This document shows, in pieces, positions 10,794 through 22,230 of a stretch of DNA of 64,000 nucleotides. The position numbers and the translations under genes were made by a program. How positions within the stretch are numbered: position 1 is the first letter of the stretch; each line of letters opens with the position of its first letter. Origin of the DNA: Betaproteobacteria bacterium Ga0077532 (lineage in GTDB: Bacteria > Pseudomonadota > Gammaproteobacteria > Burkholderiales > Ga0077523); NCBI GenBank assembly GCA_001464895.1, contig LNEE01000016.1, positions 62,001-126,000 of the forward strand, in the 5' to 3' direction. The notes beneath the pieces were generated by a model that was not told where the DNA came from, did no database searches, and was given only the letters and a program-made list of their open reading frames with translations.

Positions 10794-11675
10794 CTAGAGG
10801 GCTGCCTTGAGCAGGCGTCCCATCTCCGCCGGATTGCGGGTGACCGTGATGCCGCTGGCGGCCATCACTTCCAGCTTCTCGTCGGCCGTGCCCTTCCCAC
10901 CGGAGATGATCGCGCCCGCGTGACCCATGCGCTTGCCGGGGGGGGCCGTGACGCCGGCGATGAACCCGACGATCGGCTTCTTCATGTGGTCCTTCGCCCA
11001 GCGCGCGGCCTCTTCCTCGTCGGACCCGCCGATCTCGCCGATCATCACGACCGCCTCGGTTTCCGGATCATCGTTGAAGAGACGCAGCACATCGATGTGC
11101 TTCAGGCCGTTGACAGGGTCCCCACCGATGCCCACGGCGGACGACTGACCAAGGCCCAGTTCCGTGAGCTGACCGACGGCTTCGTAAGTGAGCGTTCCCG
11201 AGCGGGACACGACACCGATGCGACCCTTGCGATGGATGTGGCCGGGCATGATGCCGATCTTGATCTCGTCGGGCGTGATGACGCCGGGGCAGTTCGGCCC
11301 CACGAGGATCGTCCGGCTGCCTGCCTTGCGCATGCGATCGCGTACTTCGATCATGTCGCGCACCGGGATGCCCTCGGTGATGCAGATCACGAGGTCCAGA
11401 CCCGCTTCGACGGCCTCCCAGATCGCGGCCGCCGCACCCGCCGGCGGCACATAGATCACGGAGGCGTTCACGCCCGCGCGTTCCTTGGCCTCCTTCACCG
11501 ACCCGTAGATCGGTGTGCCTTCGAAGTCCTGGCCGGCCTTGGAGGGATGCACGCCGGCCACGAAGCACGCAGCCCCGTTGGCGTAGTCGCGGCACATGCG
11601 TGTATGGAACTGCCCGGTCTTCCCGGTGATGCCCTGGGTCACGACCCGGGTGTCCTTGTTGATCAGGATCGACAT
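10794..11675 (-). CDS. sucD: Succinate-CoA ligase subunit alpha
   Basis: [34 protein letters not shown]...[19 protein letters not shown]. Confidence 0.97.
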   Translation of the reverse strand: MSILINKDTRVVTQGITGKTGQFHTRMCRDYANGAACFVAGVHPSKAGQDFEGTPIYGSVKEAKERAGVNASVIYVPPAGAAAAIWEAVEAGLDLVICITEGIPVRDMIEVRDRMRKAGSRTILVGPNCPGVITPDEIKIGIMPGHIHRKGRIGVVSRSGTLTYEAVGQLTELGLGQSSAVGIGGDPVNGLKHIDVLRLFNDDPETEAVVMIGEIGGSDEEEAARWAKDHMKKPIVGFIAGVTAPPGKRMGHAGAIISGGKGTADEKLEVMAASGITVTRNPAEMGRLLKAAL

Positions 11676-11741
11676 GAGAACCCCTGTTTCAGCGCGAGGC
11701 GCAGGACGGGCGCCCGGAGGCGGCGTCCCGGCGCGTGGAGA

Positions 11742-12911
<1,170 letters not shown>

Positions 12912-13274
12912 GGGAGTCAGATGGTTGGAGGCACCACGAACCGACGGTGCCGTGCATCAATGGAGGCGGCGAGTATAACCGAGGGTCCGTGCCGAAACGG
13001 GGCGCTCGACGTCGAAAAGTGGGCATTCCTCGACGCGCGGCGACCATGCGCAAGGCGACCCCGGTGTACCTCGGAAAACACGACGTGGTGGCGATCACAC
13101 TCTGGTGTCGCCGGATACCGCAGACCGGATTCAGCTTCGGCCCACCCGATCATGCGACTGGCATTCCTGATGCTTTGAGTGGGGTATCCCCGCCGGCCCG
13201 CTGCGCTGAAGTCGAGCGCCCTCCGCCTCGCCAGGGACACCGTCTCCTCCCCCCCGGTCCCGAATCGGGGTCTC

Positions 13275-13316
13275 GAGGGCAGCCACTCGATCCTCCGCGG
13301 CTGCCCTCATTTTTTT
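13275..13316 (+). terminator. Rho-independent terminator with no annotated upstream gene on this strand
   Basis: GAGGGCAGCC-N14-GGCTGCCCTC followed by ATTTTTTT; perfect 10-bp stem and T-run. Confidence 0.8.
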
Positions 13317-13338
13317 CCAGTGCGCACAAATCTCGGTC

Positions 13339-13367
13339 TTGCAACCGGATCGCCTCATACCCATAAT
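13339..13367 (+). promoter_or_regulatory. Candidate sigma70-type promoter of groESL
   Basis: TTGCAA-N17-CATAAT immediately upstream of and abutting the CIRCE element. Confidence 0.6.
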
Positions 13368-13393
13368 TAGCAGCCTAGTCGGGTGAGTGCTAA
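13367..13393 (+). promoter_or_regulatory. CIRCE element (HrcA operator) upstream of groESL
   Basis: TTAGCAGCC-N9-GAGTGCTAA versus consensus TTAGCACTC-N9-GAGTGCTAA; right arm perfect, left arm 7/9, spacing exact. Confidence 0.9.
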
Positions 13394-13446
13394 CAGCGCC
13401 GCCCGCACCATCCCGAACAACTTGTTTCCCTCTAGGAGAGTCAACC

Positions 13447-15424
<1,978 letters not shown>

Positions 15425-15460
15425 TCCGGCTTCACGCCAGACGCAGTACCGAAGTAGCCA

Positions 15461-15488
15461 ACGCCCCGCCTCGTGCGGGGCGTTGTCG
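15461..15488 (+). terminator. Probable groESL terminator
   Basis: ACGCCCCGC-CTCGT-GCGGGGCGT hairpin just after groEL; weak T-tract. Confidence 0.6.
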
Positions 15489-15570
15489 TTTCCGCCGACG
15501 CGAAAGCGGCCGGAGGCGCGGCCGGCGTTCCCGTTGCTACACTGCCGACACCTTCCGATCGCCCAGCCTG

Positions 15571-17478
15571 ATGGACCAGCCCAGCCGACCCATCGCCGCC
15601 GCCCTTGCCCCCGCCACCGTCGAGGATCTGCGAAGGCACGCGCCGTTCGATCGCATGGACCGGGACGATCTCGACTGGCTGGTGGTGCGGCTCTCGGTCG
15701 TCTACTTCGCGCCGGACGCTGTCGTGATGTCTCCCGATGACGGTATCGTCCAGTGGCTGTACGTCGTGAAGCAGGGCGCCGTTCCCGGGTTCTCGCCCGA
15801 AGACCTCGCACAGGGCAGTCCGCGCTGGCACCTGTCCGTGGGAGAGTGTTTTCCCCTTGGGGCACTGATCGCGAAGCGCCCTGTCACCAGTCGCTACCAG
15901 GCGGCGGGCGACGTCTTCTGCTACCGCCTGCCGGCGGAGGACTTCCACACCCTGCTTTCCCGCAGCGCGGCCTTCCGCGACTTCGCCACCCAGCGCCTTG
16001 CTGCCTTGCTGATCGAATCGCGGCGCGCGCAGTTGGCGGAGACGGCCACGGGAAGTCGGCAGCCGCTGGAACGCTCCCTCCGCGAGATGCTTCCAGAAAC
16101 CACCGTCTACGCAACCCCGGACGAAAGCGTGCGCCTCGTCCTCGAACGCATGCGGTCGGGTCGCAGCGACTCGGCAGTGGTCGTCGACGACACCGGACGG
16201 GCTAGCGGCATCTTCACGCTCCGAGACCTTCGCGATCGCGTCGCACTGGCCGGCAAGGATGTCGCATCCGCGATCCGCGACGTGATGACGCCGGACCCGG
16301 TCGGCCTGCCCGCCGACACGATGGGATTCGAGGCCGCCCTCACCATGGCGGAGCGCGGCTTTCGTCACGTCGTGGTGACGGACAACGGGCGCGCGGCCGG
16401 GTGCCTTTCGGAGAGCGACCTCTTCGCGATGCAACGGATCGGAGTCCCGGCCGTCGCTGCCGAACTACGCTCGGCGCGCGATCTGACAGACCTCGTGCGC
16501 GCCAGCGGACGCATCGGCGAACTCGCCCGGGAACTGGCTCTCCAGGCCATGCCGGCGGAGCATCTCACCCGCCTGGTCGCCACCCTGAATGACGCCCTGA
16601 CCCGGCGGGTCGTCGCGCTGGTGGCAGCCGATTGCGGCGTGGACCTCGACGACTTCTGCTGGCTCGCGTTCGGGTCCGAGGGACGCCACGAGCAGACGTT
16701 CTTGACCGACCAGGACAATGGCCTGCTGTTCCGGGACGTGGATCCCACGGAACGCGAAGCGCATCGCGCCGCATTGCTCGCGTTCGCCCGGCAGGTCAAC
16801 GACGCGCTCGCCGCATGCGGTTTCCCGCTGTGCAAGGGACAGGTGATGGCGAGCAACCCGCGATGGTGCCTCTCGTTCCCGGAATGGCAGGCTGCCTTCG
16901 GCGCCTGGATGCACAAACCTGATGGCCCGGCGCTGCTGAACGCATCGATCTTTTTCGATCTGCGGCCGCTATGCGGCAACACCGCACTCGGGGCCGAACT
17001 CGCCCACTGGCTGTTCGCGGTCGCGGCGGGGGAGCCCGTCTTCCTGCGTCTTCTGGCGGAAACCGCGCTGCGCAACGAGCCACCGCTCGGCGTGATCCGC
17101 GATTTCGTGGTCGGGGATCACGACGGCCATGCCGACACGCTCGATATCAAGTTGAACGGCGCGACGCTCTTCGTCGACGCCGCCCGGGTATTGAGCCTGG
17201 CAAGCGGCGAAGCCGCCGCGGGCACAGCCGATCGGCTACGCGGCGTCGCGCGGCGGCGCCCGGCGGCCACAGCCGAGATCGAAGGCTGGCTGGACGCCTT
17301 CCATTTCGTGCAGCACGTACGCCTGGATCACCAGATGCGCTGCATCTCCGAAGGTCGCCCGGCAGACAATTACGTGTCACCCGACGCCCTCAATGCACTC
17401 GATCGCCGCATCCTCAAGGAAGCCCTGCGCCAGGCGCGCAAGCTCCAGGAACGCTTGCGGCTCGACTTCCGCCTGTGA
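15571..17478 (+). CDS. cNMP-binding/CBS-pair/DUF294 nucleotidyltransferase-like signalling protein
   Basis: N-terminal Crp-like domain, CBS pair (DDTGRASGIFTLRDLRD...TDNGRAAGCLSESDLF), then FGSEGRHEQTFLTDQDNGLLF, a DUF294/GlnD-like motif. Confidence 0.85.
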   Translation: MDQPSRPIAAALAPATVEDLRRHAPFDRMDRDDLDWLVVRLSVVYFAPDAVVMSPDDGIVQWLYVVKQGAVPGFSPEDLAQGSPRWHLSVGECFPLGALIAKRPVTSRYQAAGDVFCYRLPAEDFHTLLSRSAAFRDFATQRLAALLIESRRAQLAETATGSRQPLERSLREMLPETTVYATPDESVRLVLERMRSGRSDSAVVVDDTGRASGIFTLRDLRDRVALAGKDVASAIRDVMTPDPVGLPADTMGFEAALTMAERGFRHVVVTDNGRAAGCLSESDLFAMQRIGVPAVAAELRSARDLTDLVRASGRIGELARELALQAMPAEHLTRLVATLNDALTRRVVALVAADCGVDLDDFCWLAFGSEGRHEQTFLTDQDNGLLFRDVDPTEREAHRAALLAFARQVNDALAACGFPLCKGQVMASNPRWCLSFPEWQAAFGAWMHKPDGPALLNASIFFDLRPLCGNTALGAELAHWLFAVAAGEPVFLRLLAETALRNEPPLGVIRDFVVGDHDGHADTLDIKLNGATLFVDAARVLSLASGEAAAGTADRLRGVARRRPAATAEIEGWLDAFHFVQHVRLDHQMRCISEGRPADNYVSPDALNALDRRILKEALRQARKLQERLRLDFRL

Positions 17479-18206
17479 GCTTCGGTCGCTGGTGGTCGCG
17501 GAAGACGGACTCGGATTCGGCGGTGGTCCGGGCCGCACGCGATCACTGGCGGCACATCGCCAAGCCGGAGGAACGCGCCCCGTTCAGCGCGCTTCGCTTC
17601 TCGGTGGTGGATACCGAGACCACGGGCCTGGACCCCTATCAGGCCGAGCTGCTCTCGATCGGCACCTGCCCGGTCGAGCGCGGCGCCATCGTGCTGACCG
17701 ACAGTCTGGAGATCGCCGTCCGACCTCGGGCACCCAGCGGCCATGAAAATGTGCTCGTGCACGGCATCGGACACGCGCAGCAGGCCGCTGGCGATGCGCA
17801 GGCCGAAGCGCTGGGAAGCTGGCTGATCGCAGCCACCCCCGGCGTGCTGGTGGGCTATCACGCACTCTTCGACGCAACCGTCATCGCGCGCGCCGCGAGG
17901 GAATCGCTCGATGTGCGCCTGCCACTCGATTGGCTGGACATCGCGCTTCTGCTGCCCGCTCTCACTGCGGACCCGGCGTCACGTGCGGAAGTGCGTCCAC
18001 TCGACTACTGGCTTCAGCGCTTCGAGATCGCGGCGACTGGGCGACATGGCGCAGCGGCAGATGCCTACGCCACCGCCCAACTCCTGCTCCTGGTCCTCCA
18101 TCGGGCGCAGGTGCGCGGCATTCACGATGTTCGTGGTTTGCGCAGACTTCAGCAGGATCTGCTGAGCAAGCTCGCGAACCACGCGAGTGGAGGCACAGGC
18201 GCCTGA
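17475..18206 (+). CDS. 3'-5' exonuclease, DnaQ-like DEDDh family
   Basis: FSVVDTETTGLDPYQAELLSIG (ExoI), HGIGH, and HGAAADAYATAQLL (ExoIII His-X4-Asp). GTG start overlapping the previous stop. Confidence 0.85.
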   Translation: MSFGRWWSRKTDSDSAVVRAARDHWRHIAKPEERAPFSALRFSVVDTETTGLDPYQAELLSIGTCPVERGAIVLTDSLEIAVRPRAPSGHENVLVHGIGHAQQAAGDAQAEALGSWLIAATPGVLVGYHALFDATVIARAARESLDVRLPLDWLDIALLLPALTADPASRAEVRPLDYWLQRFEIAATGRHGAAADAYATAQLLLLVLHRAQVRGIHDVRGLRRLQQDLLSKLANHASGGTGA

Positions 18207-18444
18207 TTTTCAGAGTGTTCTTTGACTTTTACACTGCCCCCTAATATCCTCGCCGAGCCCTTCGGGAGGGGCCTTGGGTGGTGCTGACGCAGCGGTTTGC
18301 GAGCCATCCGGGAGTGTTTTGCAGAGCGGTTTTCGGGTACGTCTGCCACGGCCGGATCACGGCATTGCGATGGCGTCCTTGTCGCGGTGCCTGCCGGCCA
18401 CGAAGAGCCGCTCAACCTACAAGATCAGACTGAGGAGGATGCCG

Positions 18445-18771
18445 ATGGCTGCCAAGCCAATGGACTGGATCGCAATCGACCAGGACCCGAGATTCCAGGC
18501 ATTGCATGCGAAGAAGTCCCGCTTCCTGTGGGGCCTCATGATCTTCTCGATCATCTACTACTTCGCACTGCCGATCGGCGCTGCCTACTTCACCGACGTG
18601 TTCAAGATCAAGGTCTGGGGACCCATCAACGTCGGCATCCTGTTCGCGCTCTCCGAATTCGTGGTCGCGTGGGGCATCGCCTGGATCTACGCCCGGCGCG
18701 CCAATTCAGAGTTCGACGCCATGGCAACGGAACTGAACCGCGTCGCCCACACCCTCGGAGGCTCCAAGTGA
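18445..18771 (+). CDS. DUF485 family membrane protein (YjcH-like)
   Basis: Two TM segments, FLWGLMIFSIIYYFALPIGAAYFTDVF...; AGGAGG upstream; overlaps actP as in acetate-transport operons. Confidence 0.85.
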   Translation: MAAKPMDWIAIDQDPRFQALHAKKSRFLWGLMIFSIIYYFALPIGAAYFTDVFKIKVWGPINVGILFALSEFVVAWGIAWIYARRANSEFDAMATELNRVAHTLGGSK

Positions 18772-20675
18772 ACGTCGTGCGCTGGCTCTCCCCGTCAATT
18801 GCTGTTCCGCTGGCGGTCGCCGGCACATCGGCGTTCGCTGCCGACACGAGCGCCGTCTCCGACAAATTCCGCTGGCTCACCTTCGTCGTCTTCGGCGTGA
18901 TCATCGGCTTGACGATGTATGTGACGTACCTCGCCGCCCGCCGGGTCAAGAGCGCGAGCCAGTTCTACGCTGCCGGGCGTTCGGTCACCGGCATCCAGAA
19001 CGGATGGGCGATCGCCGGCGACTATCTGTCGGCTGCGTCTTTCCTGGGGATTGCCGGCCTGATCTCCCTCTACGGTTACGACGGTTTCATGTACTCCGTC
19101 GGCTGGCTGGTAGCGTACATCACGGTGCTACTGGTCATCGCCGAGCCGTGCCGCAACATCGGCAAGTACACCCTCGGTGACATCCTCGCCTTCCGGAACA
19201 ACCCGAAGTCGGCCAAGACTGTGGCCGCGATTTCCACCATCACCGTCTCGATCTTCTACCTCACGGCCCAGATGGTCGGTGGCGGCGTGCTCGTGAAGAC
19301 GCTCGTCGGCATCGACTACGAGATCTCGGTGATGGTCGTCGGTGTGCTGATGCTGGCCTACGTGTTGTTCGGCGGGATGGTCGCGACGACGTGGGTGCAG
19401 ATCATCAAGGCCGTGCTGCTGGTGACGGCGTCGATCCTGCTCGTCGTGTTCACATGGGCGCCTTACGGATTCTCGCTTCCGGGCTTTCTGCAGGCCGCCG
19501 TGGATTCCGTGAACATCCAGGGGCAGGTCACGAAGCTGGTCGGAGATGCCGCCAAGAACATGACGCCGCAGGAACTCGGACAACGGTTCCTCGAGCCCGG
19601 CCTCTTCCTGAAGAACCCCATCGATCAGATTTCCCTGGGCATGGCGCTCGTGCTCGGCACCGCCGGCATGCCGCACATCCTCATGCGGTTCTTCACGGTG
19701 CCGACGGCCAAGGACGCGCGGGTCTCCGTGATCTGGGCCATGGGCATCATCGGCGGCTTCTACGTGCTGACCCTTTTCCTCGGTCTCGGATCTGCGATCA
19801 ACGTGGGTCAGGCCGAGATCACCCGGATCGACAAGGGCGGCAACATGGCCGGCCCTCTGCTCGCCCAGTTCCTCGGCGGTGGTCCGGAGAGCATGCTCGG
19901 TAATCTGTTCCTCGCCTTTGTCGCCGCAGTCGCGTTCGCCACGATCGTCGCGGTGGTGGCAGGTCTGGTCCTCGCATCGGCCTCCGCGATGTCCCACGAC
20001 ATCTGGGTGGGCGTGGTCCGGGGCGAGAAAGCAACGCAGGACGAAGAGGTGCGTGCGGCGCGGATCTCGTCGATCCTGGTCGGCATCCTCGCGATCGCGA
20101 TCGGCATCCTGGCCAAAGGTCAGAACGTCGCACACCTCGTGGCACTCGCGTTCGCGGTCGCGGCCTCTGGGAACTTGCCCTGCGTTCTGATGACGCTCTA
20201 TTGGCGCAAGTGCAACACAGGAGGCATCGTCGCCGGGATGATTATCGGATCGCTCACGGCGATCGGTCTCGTGCTCGTCTCGCCCAACATGACCTATCCG
20301 TCGATAGTGCGCCCGGCGCAGGAGAAGATCATCCAGATTGCCGACGAGAAGATCGCCTCGCTGAACAGTGATCTCTCATCGGCAGCCCCCGAGGAACGGA
20401 CGAAGATCGAGACGGCACTGGCGGCCCAGGAGAAGACACGTAAGGTCGCACTGGACACCATCGCCAAGCTGGGAGACGACACGACCAGCCTGGTCGGTCT
20501 GGAGAAGCCACTGTTCGAGCTGAAGAATCCCGGGCTCATCTCGATTCCGCTCGGTTTCCTCGCGGTCATCATCGGTTCGCTGCTCTACCGCGACAAGCGT
20601 GCGGACGACATGTGGGACGAGTTGTACGTGCGGCAGAACACGGGGATCAACGCAGAGGGCGCAACCGCGCACTGA
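18768..20675 (+). CDS. actP: Cation/acetate symporter (sodium:solute symporter family)
   Basis: Signal-like N-terminus, FYAAGRSVTGIQNGWAIAGDYLSAASFLGIAGLISLYGYDGFMYSVGWL...GTAGMPHILMRFFTVP; SSS family, ActP-like. Confidence 0.92.
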   Translation: MNVVRWLSPSIAVPLAVAGTSAFAADTSAVSDKFRWLTFVVFGVIIGLTMYVTYLAARRVKSASQFYAAGRSVTGIQNGWAIAGDYLSAASFLGIAGLISLYGYDGFMYSVGWLVAYITVLLVIAEPCRNIGKYTLGDILAFRNNPKSAKTVAAISTITVSIFYLTAQMVGGGVLVKTLVGIDYEISVMVVGVLMLAYVLFGGMVATTWVQIIKAVLLVTASILLVVFTWAPYGFSLPGFLQAAVDSVNIQGQVTKLVGDAAKNMTPQELGQRFLEPGLFLKNPIDQISLGMALVLGTAGMPHILMRFFTVPTAKDARVSVIWAMGIIGGFYVLTLFLGLGSAINVGQAEITRIDKGGNMAGPLLAQFLGGGPESMLGNLFLAFVAAVAFATIVAVVAGLVLASASAMSHDIWVGVVRGEKATQDEEVRAARISSILVGILAIAIGILAKGQNVAHLVALAFAVAASGNLPCVLMTLYWRKCNTGGIVAGMIIGSLTAIGLVLVSPNMTYPSIVRPAQEKIIQIADEKIASLNSDLSSAAPEERTKIETALAAQEKTRKVALDTIAKLGDDTTSLVGLEKPLFELKNPGLISIPLGFLAVIIGSLLYRDKRADDMWDELYVRQNTGINAEGATAH

Positions 20676-20740
20676 GATTCCTGACGCACCGGGGGCGGGC
20701 TGCCGCGAACGCGCATCACTCCCCCTGAACCTCTGGAGTG

Positions 20741-20771
20741 AAGACCCCGTGACGTTTCGCGGGGTCTTTTC
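20741..20771 (+). terminator. actP terminator
   Basis: AAGACCCCG-N10-CGGGGTCTT followed by TT. Confidence 0.75.
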
Positions 20772-21045
20772 ATTCCGGGCCTTCGACGATAGGCCCCAGG
20801 CCCCCTCGGGTGGCGATGTCGTGGACTTACAGACGATCACGACCCTCGTGGCTGTCCTGCCGTATCCGTCTGCTGTGAAAAGACCATTGCGCAGCTGTAG
20901 ACGCCCCACTTGACCACTGCATCCCACGCCACATCGCTCGTGGGACTGCGGAACTCGGATCGGCGAGGCGCCTGAGGTGAACGCGTTGGCTCAGTGCGCC
21001 ACCTCTTCGGGTCTGCAGGTACCGCACGCTGGTCGTCGACATCCT

Positions 21046-21084
21046 CAAAAAGAAAAAGCCCCATTCGATCGAACGGGGCCTTTC
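21046..21084 (-). terminator. Terminator downstream of the PEP-CTERM gene
   Basis: On the minus strand GCCCCGTTCGATCGAATGGGGC followed by TTTTTCTTTTT. Confidence 0.75.
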
Positions 21085-21151
21085 TCGCCGACAACTCTGC
21101 GTACCGGTCGAACTCGCGCGCGAGCAACTACACAGCGACTACTGACTACTC

Positions 21152-22072
21152 TCAGGCGACGGAGGCCTTGCGGCGACGGGAGGCTCCTGTAGCGCCAAGA
21201 ACCGCCGCACCAATCAGGGACAGCGCGGCAGGTTCGGGCACGCGACCACCACCGGGCGGAGAACTCGGGCTGGCTGCAGCCACGGACATGAGCTTGAAGT
21301 AGTCGTTGCCGACGTTCAGCCCCGAGATGCTGGTGTCACCACCGCGCGTCGGGTTGTAGGCACTGATCATCCAGTACTTGGAAGTCACGGTGGCGGCACT
21401 CACGCCGTCCGCCGAACCGGTGGCGCCGTTGATCAGCCGCTGCGTCCCCGCAGTCAGGTTGGCCTCGTGCTCGACGTAAGACCAACCGGCAGCAGTAAGT
21501 TGGCCGTAGTTCAGGCCGGCCAGCGTCGGAGCGCCAGTACCCAGGTAGGCAGAAACGGTGATGTCGGCATCGTATCTGACCCAGCCGATGGTGACCCCCG
21601 TCAGCGCCACGGCTGTGTCGAACGAAAGCAAGATGGAGTCGTACACGGCTGCCGTGGACGCAATGGTGTTGTTGGTGCTCGACGAGTTCCGGAAGTTGTT
21701 GTCCATCGCGTGTTCGGGCGCGGTGCCCTCGCCGGAGTCCGCAGCAGACTGGTTCCGAACTCCGAGCCCGACAGTGCTTCCGTCAGAGTTGGAGTACACC
21801 ATCACGGTGCCCGTCTGCAGCCCGGCCCCGGAGGTATTCGTGGTACTGGTCGTCAACCCAGCCGTATTTGCCCAAGCGGTAGCCACCACTTTCGGTGCGC
21901 CACCGCCATTCGGCGTGCACTGGACGAAATTACCAGCACTGGTCCCCGAACTCGTGCACGGCGCGTTGGCCGGCGGCGGCACATCGAAGGTCCAGGTAGT
22001 GGCCGCCTGCGCGGAGAACCCTGCCCCACTACCAATTGCCGCCAACGCGAGCCAAAGAATTTGCTTATTCAA
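21152..22072 (-). CDS. PEP-CTERM sorting domain-containing protein
   Basis: Signal peptide LNKQILWLALAAIGSGAGFSAQA and C-terminal VPEPAALSLIGAAVLGATGASRRRKASVA (PEP motif, TM, Arg-rich tail). TTG start supported by AGGGG about 8 nt upstream. Confidence 0.9.
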   Translation of the reverse strand: MNKQILWLALAAIGSGAGFSAQAATTWTFDVPPPANAPCTSSGTSAGNFVQCTPNGGGAPKVVATAWANTAGLTTSTTNTSGAGLQTGTVMVYSNSDGSTVGLGVRNQSAADSGEGTAPEHAMDNNFRNSSSTNNTIASTAAVYDSILLSFDTAVALTGVTIGWVRYDADITVSAYLGTGAPTLAGLNYGQLTAAGWSYVEHEANLTAGTQRLINGATGSADGVSAATVTSKYWMISAYNPTRGGDTSISGLNVGNDYFKLMSVAAASPSSPPGGGRVPEPAALSLIGAAVLGATGASRRRKASVA

Positions 22073-22130
22073 TTCGTATCCCCTGATGTCCAGTCTGCCT
22101 TGGCTGTCGAAGCCAGTGGCGTCGCTGATC

Positions 22131-22146
22131 AGCAACAGTCAGACCA
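22131..22146 (-). promoter_or_regulatory. Candidate sigma54 (-24/-12) promoter of PEP-CTERM gene 21152..22072
   Basis: TGGTCTGACTGTTGCT on the minus strand; GG-N10-GC spacing exact, TTGCT perfect; 59 nt upstream of the proposed start. Confidence 0.6.
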
Positions 22147-22230
22147 TGTGCGACGACTAGTTTTTAATCAGCAACTTGCGGGCGATCGCCTGGAATATCC
22201 CTCTCGGAACGTCAAGGGACTCGACACAAG

